A DNA stretch of 24,037 bases from positions 1 to 24,037 of the IMG/VR virus record IMGVR_UViG_3300020281_000128. One strand, 5' to 3'. Numbering within the stretch: position 1 is the stretch's first letter; each line of letters starts with the position of its first letter. The notes under the pieces are model-generated. The model was not told where the DNA came from, searched no databases, and was given only the letters and a program-made list of their open reading frames with translations. Shown piece after piece: positions 8,053 to 14,730 of the stretch. The position numbers and the translations under genes are program-made. The stretch comes from a virus.

Positions 8053-8472
8053 TTATGACATCATCTGGACAATTTGCATAAAATTTCTTGACAATATCCA
8101 GCCAACTACAATAGAACCACCTAGTATTAACCACTTATATTTTTCTAGTGTACCAACTCTCCCGCCAATGTCAAGCTTGAGAGACTTGATTTCAATTAAA
8201 AGTCGTTTTTCTGTCTGTTGGATTTCTTTTTGTAGTTCTTTATAGACCGTGTCTATTTCTACTTGTCTTTCTCTTAATTTACCAAAGATTACCTCATCTG
8301 TTTGTTCTTGTCTGGTAATCTTCTCTTCGTGTACGGCCAACATCTGTTTGATAGATGTTGATACATCTGTCAACCTATCAATAGCTGTGTCTAGTCTACC
8401 GTGGATTGTTTGTACATTTTCCACGTCTTTCTTTAGGCCAGCTATATCAATCAATACGTCTTTGTCGGCCAT
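8053..8472 (-). CDS. Coiled-coil protein with C-terminal membrane anchor
   Basis: 139 residues. The first 110 are hydrophilic with heptad-like spacing (GRLDTAIDRLTDVSTSIKQM, then KELQKEIQQTEKRLLIEIK), predicting a long coiled coil. A single hydrophobic segment follows at about 112-130 (KWLILGGSIVVGWIL), and then a short tail. There is no N-terminal signal, so the coiled coil is probably cytoplasmic with the C-terminus in the inner membrane, though the opposite topology is possible. It is the last gene before the early promoter and closes the run of membrane and exported proteins. The stop of the preceding gene is nine bases upstream of its ATG. From memory, similar proteins occur in marine T4-like phages without known function. 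Confidence 0.8.
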   Translation of the reverse strand: MADKDVLIDIAGLKKDVENVQTIHGRLDTAIDRLTDVSTSIKQMLAVHEEKITRQEQTDEVIFGKLRERQVEIDTVYKELQKEIQQTEKRLLIEIKSLKLDIGGRVGTLEKYKWLILGGSIVVGWILSRNFMQIVQMMS

Positions 8473-8481
8473 TTTTTTCTC

Positions 8482-8826
8482 TTAATTTGCTAATGGATTT
8501 TGAGATTTAAGTTTTAGTTCTTGTATTTGTAATTTTAAAACTTCAACCTCTTTAGAGTTTATAGCAATTTGTTTTTCGTTTTTACTTATACCAGAAATAT
8601 CATTGTCTTTATTATCTTTTTCTAATAAAGAAATTCTTTCATTTGACTTTGCTATCTCTGCTGTATTTTTTGAGATACCTGATACGTCAATGCTAGAACC
8701 TTCTATCGCTGATAGTCTAGTGTTAAATTCTCCCCACGCATAAAAACCACCGCCAATGGTAGCAATCACACCTATAAGGGCTGCATATGTTGAAAGTTTA
8801 TCAACTATTCCGTTTTTCATTTTCAT
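8482..8826 (-). CDS. Membrane-anchored coiled-coil protein with internal repeat
   Basis: 114 residues. One transmembrane segment lies near the N-terminus (about 12-31, TYAALIGVIATIGGGFYAW), followed by a predicted coiled coil. The soluble part contains a repeat: VSGISKN at 48-54 and ISGISKN at 77-83, 29 residues apart, each followed by a similar stretch ending in leucines. The anchor followed by a coil suggests that the coil projects into the periplasm. GAGG lies shortly before the ATG. It sits between the large acidic exported protein and the tail-anchored coiled coil, so these neighbours may act together at the envelope. The function is unknown. Confidence 0.8.
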   Translation of the reverse strand: MKMKNGIVDKLSTYAALIGVIATIGGGFYAWGEFNTRLSAIEGSSIDVSGISKNTAEIAKSNERISLLEKDNKDNDISGISKNEKQIAINSKEVEVLKLQIQELKLKSQNPLAN

Positions 8827-8835
8827 TGTTCCTCT

Positions 8836-10605
8836 TTATTGTAATGATTTCAAGGCAGCTATTTCTGCCTGTAAAGTATTTATTCGTGTTGACACCCTAG
8901 CTAGAGCATTCATTTGAACAGCAATAGGGTCATTAGATATATAGGCGTTTAAACTAGCCTCTTTGTATATTTGTTGCTGTTCTAAAATATTTATTGTTTG
9001 TAAAAACTCTAGGTTACCATCAGGTATTGAACCACCATCTAACTTTTTACTCTTATACGCTGTTAAATCTGGTGCTAGTTCATTCATTCCTTTTGATAGA
9101 ATAAATGAGGTCGCAGCTAACTGCTGGTCAACTCTTTTTAATTTAGCAGTTATCTTTTCTATAATCTTTTCTACTTTTTTACCTATGCTGTCAATGTCGG
9201 TAGTGGCAATCTTCCTGTCCTTGACAGATACATCTGTCTCATTTTCCAGAGTTTCGCCAGCACTCGCCGTCTCCTCTTGTCCTTCTGTTTCCTTATCTTC
9301 AGCCAATTCTGATTCATTAGATACAACTTCGCTCTCTTGTCCTTCCGGTTCTGTTGTCTCTTCATTTGTATCCATAGTTTTCTCTGTCTTAACGGTTTCA
9401 TTTGTAGGCTTTTCAGTAATAGCATTTGGTTCCTCTTCCTTTAGTTCTTCTTTTTTTGTTTCTTTAAGTTCTTCAGTTGGGGTTTCTTCTATTATTTCCT
9501 CTTTTGGTGCCGTCATTGTAGATACATTAGTTTCCTCCTTTACCATACCCATAGGTTTTAACTCTTCTATTATCATATTAGTTGCCTCTTCAAAGAATTC
9601 TTCCTCTGTTAAGTTCTCTTCTATTAAGGCAGTTCCAAATTCTTCTATTAAGTTTTCTTCTTTTAATATACTTTTAAAATTAACTTCAAATAATGCTTTA
9701 AATTCTATCTCTTCTATTTTTAATTCTTGTATTTCTTCTATCTCTATTAATTGTGGTGCAAATTCAAACGTTTCTATTTCTGTTAATTCTGTTAAATTAA
9801 TTTCTTGTAATTCTTCAATTGCAGCTTCAATAGTTTCCTGTGATAATTCTAATTGTTCGTTTGCAAATTCTATTTCTTCCTCTGTTTCTTCAGAAATAGG
9901 TGAGTAATTTATATCTAATAATGTGGCAGTTAAACTTGCACCTAATAAATTAGGACCAATAGAGGCAGTAGAGTTTGTGTCACCACCATCTGTACCTTTC
10001 CACTCCCATTCATAGTTTCTACTACCTGGTAAAGTGTTTGTTACCGTGTCTGTATATGTGTGAGTATTACCATAATAACCAGCGTCATTGTTTCTGGTAA
10101 ATGTGGTTACGGCAAGAAGATTGCCATTAGAATCTGTAATCTTAATTGTATTTGTATAAGTATCTCTTTGACCACCACCTACACCTGATTGACCACACCT
10201 ATAACTTGATGAAGTCCATTCACAATTCTGTACCTCTGTTATTGCATTTAAGGTTACACCACCATCTAAACTATCCGTTGTAGTTGTAAATGAATTGCCT
10301 GATTGTGTTGTAGTTGAGATACCAACAAGTGAACCAGTATCAGAAATGATACCCTCACCTTTTGCTTCTAGTTCGTTTGCAAATGCTTGAATACCACTAT
10401 CAATAGTAAAACCTTGACCTGAACCTACTTTATCAGGTGTATATGAGTCTGTTGTATTTTGATAAGATGATTGACCTGCGCCTGCATTAGGTAACAGGTT
10501 GCCAGATGTAGCTGTTTCTGCTAGACTATTTACGCTTACTAAAGTTGTAAGGGTTAATATCGTCAGCGAAGCTATCAATCTTTTTGTATAATTTGTAAGG
10601 CACAT
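8836..10605 (-). CDS. Large exported acidic protein of unknown function
   Basis: 589 residues. A clear Sec-type signal peptide (basic KR, hydrophobic LIASLTILTLTTLVSV, then a SLA cleavage site near residue 29) opens the protein. Residues about 30-220 are rich in Thr, Ser, Gly and Asn, with one cysteine pair (NCEWTSSSYRC) that could form a disulphide in the periplasm. Residues about 225-470 are extremely acidic, with runs of Glu mixed with Ile and Leu, then Glu/Thr/Ser. The last ~120 residues look helical (TAKLKRVDQQLAATSFILSK, then NILEQQQIYKEASLNAYI). No good Shine-Dalgarno precedes the ATG at 10605, and a short overlapping frame (10526-10654) crosses this start, so translation may be coupled. 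No enzyme family is recognised. An envelope or cell-exit role is a guess from context. Confidence 0.82.
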   Translation of the reverse strand: MCLTNYTKRLIASLTILTLTTLVSVNSLAETATSGNLLPNAGAGQSSYQNTTDSYTPDKVGSGQGFTIDSGIQAFANELEAKGEGIISDTGSLVGISTTTQSGNSFTTTTDSLDGGVTLNAITEVQNCEWTSSSYRCGQSGVGGGQRDTYTNTIKITDSNGNLLAVTTFTRNNDAGYYGNTHTYTDTVTNTLPGSRNYEWEWKGTDGGDTNSTASIGPNLLGASLTATLLDINYSPISEETEEEIEFANEQLELSQETIEAAIEELQEINLTELTEIETFEFAPQLIEIEEIQELKIEEIEFKALFEVNFKSILKEENLIEEFGTALIEENLTEEEFFEEATNMIIEELKPMGMVKEETNVSTMTAPKEEIIEETPTEELKETKKEELKEEEPNAITEKPTNETVKTEKTMDTNEETTEPEGQESEVVSNESELAEDKETEGQEETASAGETLENETDVSVKDRKIATTDIDSIGKKVEKIIEKITAKLKRVDQQLAATSFILSKGMNELAPDLTAYKSKKLDGGSIPDGNLEFLQTINILEQQQIYKEASLNAYISNDPIAVQMNALARVSTRINTLQAEIAALKSLQ

Positions 10606-10654
10606 ATGTTAAAAGGGCAATCCAAATAATAAGGTTAAGGGTAATAGGATCCAT
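10526..10654 (-). CDS. Possible 42-aa small membrane protein overlapping exported gene
   Basis: A short frame starting at the ATG at 10654, ten bases after the stop of the upstream exported protein, reads MDPITLNLIIWIALLTYVPY then KLYKKIDSFADD and ends at TAG (10526-10528). It has one hydrophobic helix followed by a positively charged segment, the layout of a small single-pass membrane protein with its C-terminus inside. It fills the gap between the two exported genes and overlaps the signal-peptide coding region of the 589-residue protein by 80 bases in another frame. The ribosome site is weak (GAAG at long spacing). It could be a membrane effector such as a holin-like protein, or a leader that couples translation. 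I cannot exclude chance. Confidence 0.5.
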   Translation of the reverse strand: MDPITLNLIIWIALLTYVPYKLYKKIDSFADDINPYNFSKRK

Positions 10655-10664
10655 CGGTTATTTT

Positions 10665-11444
10665 TTACTTCGGTGGATTTTGTTTCATAAGGCTTTTTTT
10701 TTGAGCGTTCTCTTTCTCAACTGCCTCATCAACTTCATTCCACTCTTTACTTTCTTTCTCTTCTTCTAATTTTTTTAATTTTTCTTGTACTTTTTTTAGT
10801 TCTTCTAATCTAATTTTTTCTAGTTTCTTTGCTTCTTCTTTATTTGCTTTCTCAACTACTTTTAAATTCTTCACATACTGGTCATAATCTGGTCTTAACT
10901 TGTCGTATTTTTTCCATTGTTGAGTTGCAGCTTTACCAATTTTACCTTCAAACGGACAAGGTGTACCTGATTGTTCCATTGCAAAGAACACTCTAGGGTC
11001 TTGACATAAAATTGATACAGCAGCCACTTTCATACCAAGGTCATTTAAAACTTTTGATAACTTGATACGTTCACAATTCTCGTCTGTTGTATAAGTTCCA
11101 CCTGAAACACCTAAACCAAACGTTGATACACCAGCAGACATACCTACTACACATAAATCCTGGGACATTGCTGACATACTAGGTGCTGATGATTGAGAGG
11201 TAACTCTTGTATCACCAGAGTATGAGTTATTATTAGTTGTAGATGTGGTGTTAGAAGATGAACCACTTTGATATGTAGTGGTAGATTCTTGCGAATACCC
11301 ACCTGATATTGTAGTATTACTTCCTGATGTATTAGTTTGTGAGTTAGTCGTAGCCCCGCTAGAGGTAGTGTCAGCCCAAGCGACTTGTAGTGTTGTAAGT
11401 CCCATTACAAAGAATAATAAAAGACTAATTAATAGTCTATTCAT
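10665..11444 (-). CDS. Exported protein with S/T/N-rich linker and conserved cysteine domain
   Basis: 259 residues. A signal peptide (LLISLLLFFVMGLTTLQ, cleavage after VAWA at about 24) is followed by a low-complexity Ser/Thr/Asn/Gln/Gly stretch to about residue 85. A compact domain at about 95-175 has several cysteines (DLCVVGMSAG, ENCERIKLSK, SILCQDPRVFFAM, GTPCPFEGKIG), and then comes a highly charged Lys/Glu coiled coil to the end. I believe the cysteine domain recurs in other marine T4-like phages, but its function is not known to me. The first ORF after late promoter 11491-11498, it should be made late and exported to the periplasm. AAGGA lies about ten bases before the ATG. Confidence 0.85.
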   Translation of the reverse strand: MNRLLISLLLFFVMGLTTLQVAWADTTSSGATTNSQTNTSGSNTTISGGYSQESTTTYQSGSSSNTTSTTNNNSYSGDTRVTSQSSAPSMSAMSQDLCVVGMSAGVSTFGLGVSGGTYTTDENCERIKLSKVLNDLGMKVAAVSILCQDPRVFFAMEQSGTPCPFEGKIGKAATQQWKKYDKLRPDYDQYVKNLKVVEKANKEEAKKLEKIRLEELKKVQEKLKKLEEEKESKEWNEVDEAVEKENAQKKSLMKQNPPK

Positions 11445-11461
11445 TTATTCTTTATCCTTTT

Positions 11462-11488
11462 ATCAAGTGATTTATTTTTTCACTCAAT
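11462..11488 (-). promoter_or_regulatory. 5' leader hairpin after late promoter
   Basis: On the minus strand ATTGAGTGA and TCACTTGAT can form a nine-pair stem (two G-U pairs) around an A-rich nine-base loop. It starts two bases after TATAAATA, so it would sit at or near the very 5' end of the message for the exported S/T/N-rich protein. The AAAGGA ribosome site follows directly. It may protect the mRNA end or affect ribosome access. It is not a terminator, since no U-tract follows. Confidence 0.5.
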
Positions 11489-11490
11489 AG

Positions 11491-11498
11491 TATTTATA
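11491..11498 (-). promoter_or_regulatory. T4-type late promoter
   Basis: TATAAATA, the T4 late (-10-like) consensus recognised by gp55-bearing RNA polymerase, lies on the minus strand in the 59-base gap between genes, 47 bases upstream of the ATG at 11444. It reads TATAAATACTATTG, close to many T4 late promoters. It is followed at once by a leader hairpin. It would drive the S/T/N-rich exported protein and downstream exported and coiled-coil genes late in infection. Confidence 0.72.
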
Positions 11499-11503
11499 AT
11501 AGT

Positions 11504-11974
11504 TTATTCGTAAACTTTTTTTCTTTCGTAGGCCTGTTCGTGTCTGCCAAGTATTTCTAAAATTTCCCAACTTCCGTCATCTTTTATTCTTACTTTAGCG
11601 TCAACTTTGTCGCAAGTCATATTGTACACGCCATCTTTTTCTTTAGATTCTTTGTACTTTCTCTCTGCTTCTCTTTTATTTTTTAAGCAGTTCATTAAAT
11701 TTTCACTTGCTACGTGGTCTACTAATTTTCTTGTACCGTCTTCATCAACTTCAAAAATACATACTGCAAACACAACACCGTTTTCTGGTTCAGATGAAGA
11801 CTCAGCGTGTTCTTCTTTTAATATGGTTACGTGTTTATGTTTCTTTTCTATTGGGCAAACTTGATGACCGTCATCTCCACAACCTGTGCAATCTGCTAAC
11901 GCTTTAACTGCAAATAAAGATAAGAAAGTTAGTATTATAAAGTATGCGTAAACTATTTTAATTTCTTTATTCAT
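11504..11974 (-). CDS. Small exported cysteine-rich protein, paralog A
   Basis: 156 residues with a signal peptide (hydrophobic VYAYFIILTFLSLFAV, likely cleaved at ALA near 27). The mature N-terminus carries CTGCGDDGHQVC (Cys29, Cys32, Cys40) and a His/Lys cluster. A domain then follows with VVFAVCIF, ENLMNCLKNKREAER (Cys96) and NMTCDKVDAKV (Cys121). This domain aligns with the next upstream protein (11974-12309): both have GVV, EN[LI]xxCLKxKRxAxR and a later Cys followed by two residues and Val. Oxidised cysteine pairs in the periplasm are likely. The start overlaps the upstream stop (TAATG). The function is unknown; the CxxC could bind metal or be redox-active. Confidence 0.82.
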   Translation of the reverse strand: MNKEIKIVYAYFIILTFLSLFAVKALADCTGCGDDGHQVCPIEKKHKHVTILKEEHAESSSEPENGVVFAVCIFEVDEDGTRKLVDHVASENLMNCLKNKREAERKYKESKEKDGVYNMTCDKVDAKVRIKDDGSWEILEILGRHEQAYERKKVYE

Positions 11975-12309
11975 TAGTCAAGTACCTTTAATAATCTGAT
12001 ACCGTATTTTGATTGTTTATCTTCTTGTAATAAACCTTTTACAAGTTTACAAGAAAATATTACTCTCTCACCACCAACCTCTCTACTCGCTACCCTTTTG
12101 GATTTTAAGCATTGGCCAATGTTCTCTTTATATACCCACTCTATCATTTTACCGTTTAGGTGTAAAAGTAAAGCAACTACACCAGATTTTTCATACTTCT
12201 CACCGCCTGTATAAAGTTTCTGCGCTGAGACACTAGACATTAATAAACATAATATTAATGGTATCGCTATAATAAATGCTAATATGCTTGATTTATTGTC
12301 CGTTTCCAT
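11974..12309 (-). CDS. Small exported cysteine-pair protein, paralog B
   Basis: 111 residues with a signal peptide (ILAFIIAIPLILCLLMSS, likely cleavage after VSA at about 29). The mature part of about 80 residues holds SGVVALLLHL, then KENIGQCLKSKRVASR (Cys67) and VIFSCKLVKG (Cys87). It shares its core with the following protein (11504-11974) but lacks that protein's N-terminal CxxC extension. Two cysteines 20 residues apart suggest a disulphide-stabilised periplasmic fold. The ATG at 12309 lies inside the 3' end of the upstream coiled-coil gene, and its stop overlaps the next start. The function is not recognised. Confidence 0.82.
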   Translation of the reverse strand: METDNKSSILAFIIAIPLILCLLMSSVSAQKLYTGGEKYEKSGVVALLLHLNGKMIEWVYKENIGQCLKSKRVASREVGGERVIFSCKLVKGLLQEDKQSKYGIRLLKVLD

Positions 12310-12748
12310 TTTTAAATATTATCTCTCTGTTTGAATCCTTTAATTTTTCCACATCATCACGTAGGATTTTTACGTCTTCTTGTAAACGTTTGATGTTAAC
12401 GCCATTGTTCATCATTGACTCCATAGATTTCTGTATCTGTTCCACCTGTCCAGCAATGTGCTCAATTAACATAAATTGCTCCGAGTCGGCAGGTAAACTA
12501 CCCATTTCACCACGAGGCCATTTAATTCTAAATTCTGTATTTTTTTCCATATCAGCAGAAACCATTTCTACTGCCTGGTTTAAATCTTTTTCTAATAGTG
12601 TTGTGTTGGTTTCTAGTCGATTCAATCTCTCAATTATACCGAAATAACTCCACACTCCGACACCGACAGCTGCGATTATGGCAAGCATATTCCGTATCGG
12701 CATTGATACGGCAGTCGAGTCGCTTACATCCACTCTATCTTTACTCAT
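12293..12748 (-). CDS. Inner-membrane coiled-coil protein
   Basis: 151 residues. A short polar N-terminus is followed by one transmembrane helix at about 19-40 (IRNMLAIIAAVGVGVWSYFG), then heptad-like segments (ERLNRLETNTTLLEKDLNQA, then KRLQEDVKILRDDVEKLKDS) separated by a non-coil stretch with WPRGEMGSLPADSEQF. The expected topology is cytoplasmic N-terminus and periplasmic coiled coil. It starts inside the end of the Rz1-like lipoprotein gene (overlap of eight bases, ATGAGTAA), directly after the spanin pair, so a role at the envelope is likely. The Trp-Pro-Arg-Gly-Glu block is a useful search signature. The function is unknown. Confidence 0.82.
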   Translation of the reverse strand: MSKDRVDVSDSTAVSMPIRNMLAIIAAVGVGVWSYFGIIERLNRLETNTTLLEKDLNQAVEMVSADMEKNTEFRIKWPRGEMGSLPADSEQFMLIEHIAGQVEQIQKSMESMMNNGVNIKRLQEDVKILRDDVEKLKDSNREIIFKNGNGQ

Positions 12749-13121
12749 TATTATCCTCTTCGCTTTCGTAATATTGCTTATATTTATCTATCAGGTCATT
12801 TTGGACCTTTAACTGATTTCTAATTTTAGCAAAGTTTTTCGCTAGTAATTCAAAGTCTTTATCGGTGAGACCGAATAGCACAGGGTCAATACCATCTGCC
12901 TCTAGTTTCTTAAACACTTCTTCAGCATTTTCACTAGTTATAATATGCCAATATATCTCCTCCATTTGTAAAGGAGTTGGTTTTTCTAAATTCAAAGGTT
13001 GTCTTTTTACTTCTTGCTTAAATATCTCTAACTGCTTCACTCCAGCGCAACTAGTAAGGAGTATAGTTAGGGTTAGCAATACTAGGACATTCTGAATTGA
13101 TTTCAGACTTCTTTGTAGCAT
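12741..13121 (-). CDS. Rz1-like outer-membrane lipoprotein (putative o-spanin)
   Basis: 126 residues. A lipoprotein signal with basic N-terminus, hydrophobic VLVLLTLTI and lipobox LLTSC (Cys25, LTS|C) is followed by a soluble part with Pro-containing VKRQPLNLEKPTPLQ and a long helical region ending in acidic residues. Its ATG at 13121 lies inside the 3' end of the membrane-anchored coiled-coil gene at 13051-13521 in another frame, an overlap of 71 bases. A membrane-anchored coiled-coil gene overlapping a lipoprotein gene is the arrangement of Rz/Rz1 spanins, which fuse inner and outer membranes at lysis. It is longer than lambda Rz1. Assignment rests on lipobox plus overlap, not on residue similarity. 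Confidence 0.75.
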   Translation of the reverse strand: MLQRSLKSIQNVLVLLTLTILLTSCAGVKQLEIFKQEVKRQPLNLEKPTPLQMEEIYWHIITSENAEEVFKKLEADGIDPVLFGLTDKDFELLAKNFAKIRNQLKVQNDLIDKYKQYYESEEDNNE

Positions 13122-13521
13122 TTAATTCTTCCTCTGTTAGAGGCGACCCACTTGCAATTTCCATACATCTACCAGCGTTATCGCCACCTTTATTAATTAT
13201 TTTTTCCATTACTTTAGACCTTTCAATAGAGATTTTACCAATATCTCTTTTGCCTTTATTAAATCTCTTATCAAGGTCATTTAAATCTTTCTTTAATACC
13301 TCTACTAACTTATTCATTTGATTGTTAGCATTTAGTATTTCTTTAAAATCTTTTTGTTGATTTTCTATAAGTTGTTTTTGGTCTGATATAGCAGACTCTA
13401 ATTTAATTGCATTTGCTTTTAACGTTGCGTTATCAGCTCTTAATTTAAATACATAGGCGCCGGCGCCGGCAAGGCCGGCAACCATAACACCTATCATAAT
13501 CATTCTCATACTACCAAACAT
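13051..13521 (-). CDS. Rz-like inner-membrane coiled-coil protein (putative i-spanin)
   Basis: 156 residues. One N-terminal transmembrane helix at about 6-25 (RMIMIGVMVAGLAGAGAYVF) lacks a cleavage site. A periplasmic coiled coil follows to about 105, then a C-terminal part with two cysteines, Cys119 (AGRCMEIASGSPLTEEE) and Cys145 (NSECPSIANP). This layout, with paired cysteines after the coil, matches Rz-type i-spanins. The Rz1-like lipoprotein gene starts inside its 3' end. The predicted function is final disruption of the outer membrane together with that lipoprotein. No endolysin or clear holin is visible nearby. Confidence 0.77.
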   Translation of the reverse strand: MFGSMRMIMIGVMVAGLAGAGAYVFKLRADNATLKANAIKLESAISDQKQLIENQQKDFKEILNANNQMNKLVEVLKKDLNDLDKRFNKGKRDIGKISIERSKVMEKIINKGGDNAGRCMEIASGSPLTEEELNATKKSEINSECPSIANPNYTPY

Positions 13522-13522
13522 T

Positions 13523-13633
13523 TTATTTTTTCCAAAACTTTAGTTTCTTTGCCATAGCAGCTACGTCTTCAAACTTTTCATTGACGTACCAACCGGCAAT
13601 AAAACCTACAATAAATCCTATTGTTGTAAACAT
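13523..13633 (-). CDS. 36-aa single-pass membrane protein
   Basis: A tiny frame reading MFTTIGFIVGFIAGWYVNEK and ending KKLKFWKK. It has one hydrophobic helix with small-residue packing motifs (GxxxG-like GFIVGFIAG) and a basic amphipathic tail. It fills precisely the gap between the DUF1353-like gene (stop at 13635) and the Rz-like gene (start at 13521), and a good GGAG sits seven bases before its ATG. Coding is therefore likely despite its size. It lies directly upstream of the spanin pair, so a small membrane partner or holin-like role is possible. I recall similar short proteins in marine T4-like phages but no function. Confidence 0.75.
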   Translation of the reverse strand: MFTTIGFIVGFIAGWYVNEKFEDVAAMAKKLKFWKK

Positions 13634-13634
13634 A

Positions 13635-14219
13635 TTAGTCTCCTATTTTTACGTTTCTTTTTCTATGACCATTCCACGCAACAAAGCCACCTAATCTTAA
13701 TGACCAGTATGCTAGATAATTCATAAGGTAAAAACCGTTAACGTTGATGTTTATATCTCTAAAGATTTCGTCAGCTCTCTTTTGAGATATTTTGCCTAAC
13801 GTATCTCTTTTATTTTCTCTCAATAATGTTTCATACTTATAAGCATAGTCGTGAACAAGTCCACCTAATAGTAATACACCAACTGGTGAAAAAAATGTTC
13901 TTAAAAATTTTGGTATACTAGCACCATCAAATTTAAAACCAGCAGGTATTACATATTTGTTTCCGTTTAATACGTATGTAAAATCGTTTGTTAGTTCCCA
14001 ATTTCTAGTACCTAATAACCACATAACTATTGCTTTAAAAAAACCTTTGCCTTTTGTTTTAATAGGTAAAGGTTTTAAATCTGGCATTGATGTGTATGCA
14101 AAAGTATAACATTTTGGTTTCTTTCTATCAAATAAGTTGATAGCAAAACCTAATATTACAAATGCAATTAACAATGACCATTGCCAAAATTTCATTGCTA
14201 AACCAATTAATAGTTCCAT
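13635..14219 (-). CDS. DUF1353-like membrane protein
   Basis: 194 residues. A membrane helix lies near the N-terminus (about 13-30, WSLLIAFVILGFAINLF). The body has a beta-rich part (DFTYVLNGNKYVIPAG), the signature FKFDGASIPKFL (about 95-106) and VHDYAYKYE (about 122-130). The DGASIP and HDY motifs are typical of the DUF1353 family, found in many phages near lysis or tail genes and of unknown biochemistry; the Asp and His pattern suggests a metal or catalytic site. An arginine-rich C-terminus closes it. It begins one base after the preceding gene's stop and heads the run of membrane-associated genes. Confidence 0.82.
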   Translation of the reverse strand: MELLIGLAMKFWQWSLLIAFVILGFAINLFDRKKPKCYTFAYTSMPDLKPLPIKTKGKGFFKAIVMWLLGTRNWELTNDFTYVLNGNKYVIPAGFKFDGASIPKFLRTFFSPVGVLLLGGLVHDYAYKYETLLRENKRDTLGKISQKRADEIFRDININVNGFYLMNYLAYWSLRLGGFVAWNGHRKRNVKIGD

Positions 14220-14220
14220 A

Positions 14221-14730
14221 TTAATCCTTACTTTTTTTATTTGTATCTATATATGTCTGATAAACTTTATGTGCCTGACCAAGTTTCTTTTTCTTTTCAG
14301 GATCCTTTGCTCTTTCACTTGCAACTTTAGCTCTCTGCGACATTGCAATTGCAGCCTGCATTTTGTGAGCGTGTGTTTTACCAGAACCTTTTATTTTACT
14401 TACAGACTTTCTGGCAGTTTCGCCATCTGTAAATCCTAATCCGTGAATTGTTCCTTTAGGATTTTCATCTGTATATAAGTCAGAGTGTTTATCTGACCCA
14501 GCAGGTTGACCTTTTTTTCTCGGCACTCTTTTAGTATCATTGTTAAGACTACCCAAAGGTTTATAAGTGCCTATGCCTTTACCGCTTCTGTAATTGGCAT
14601 TTAAACCGACTGCTCTTTTTGACCTATGTTGAGAACCTTTAGGTGGTTTATCACCTAAACTAGCTATAGGTGCCATATGAGATATAGGACCTATACTGAT
14701 ACCTGCTAGATATTCTTTTAAAGTTTTCAT
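14221..14730 (-). CDS. Putative capsid-targeted basic virion protein
   Basis: 169 residues, strongly basic and without membrane segments. The N-terminus MKTLKEYLAG resembles the T4 capsid-targeting sequence MKTYQEFIAE found on T4 internal head proteins. A Gly/Lys/Arg/Pro-rich stretch follows. The C-terminal region reads DENPKGTIHGLGFTDGETA, KTHAHKMQAAIAMSQRAK, then a Lys-rich helix. The latter block recurs, to my knowledge, in head-associated proteins of marine T4-like phages. Its ATG overlaps the stop of the preceding gene (ATGA). I infer an internal head or DNA-associated protein delivered with the genome. No clear gp21-type cleavage site is seen, so the targeting inference is weaker here. 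Confidence 0.75.
   Translation of the reverse strand: MKTLKEYLAGISIGPISHMAPIASLGDKPPKGSQHRSKRAVGLNANYRSGKGIGTYKPLGSLNNDTKRVPRKKGQPAGSDKHSDLYTDENPKGTIHGLGFTDGETARKSVSKIKGSGKTHAHKMQAAIAMSQRAKVASERAKDPEKKKKLGQAHKVYQTYIDTNKKSKD

Noticed and set aside
9183-9425. An 80-codon minus-strand frame rich in Lys and Arg.
   Set aside because: It is an alternative frame of the Glu-rich repeat region of the exported protein, where low-complexity codons create long open frames by chance.
8963-9907. A 314-codon plus-strand open frame, very Ser/Ile/Val-rich with hydrophobic stretches.
   Set aside because: It is antisense to the acidic centre of the exported 589-aa gene. Glu/Lys/Thr codons on one strand give Ser/Phe/Val codons on the other, and every supported gene here is on the minus strand. 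No ribosome site or family match is seen.
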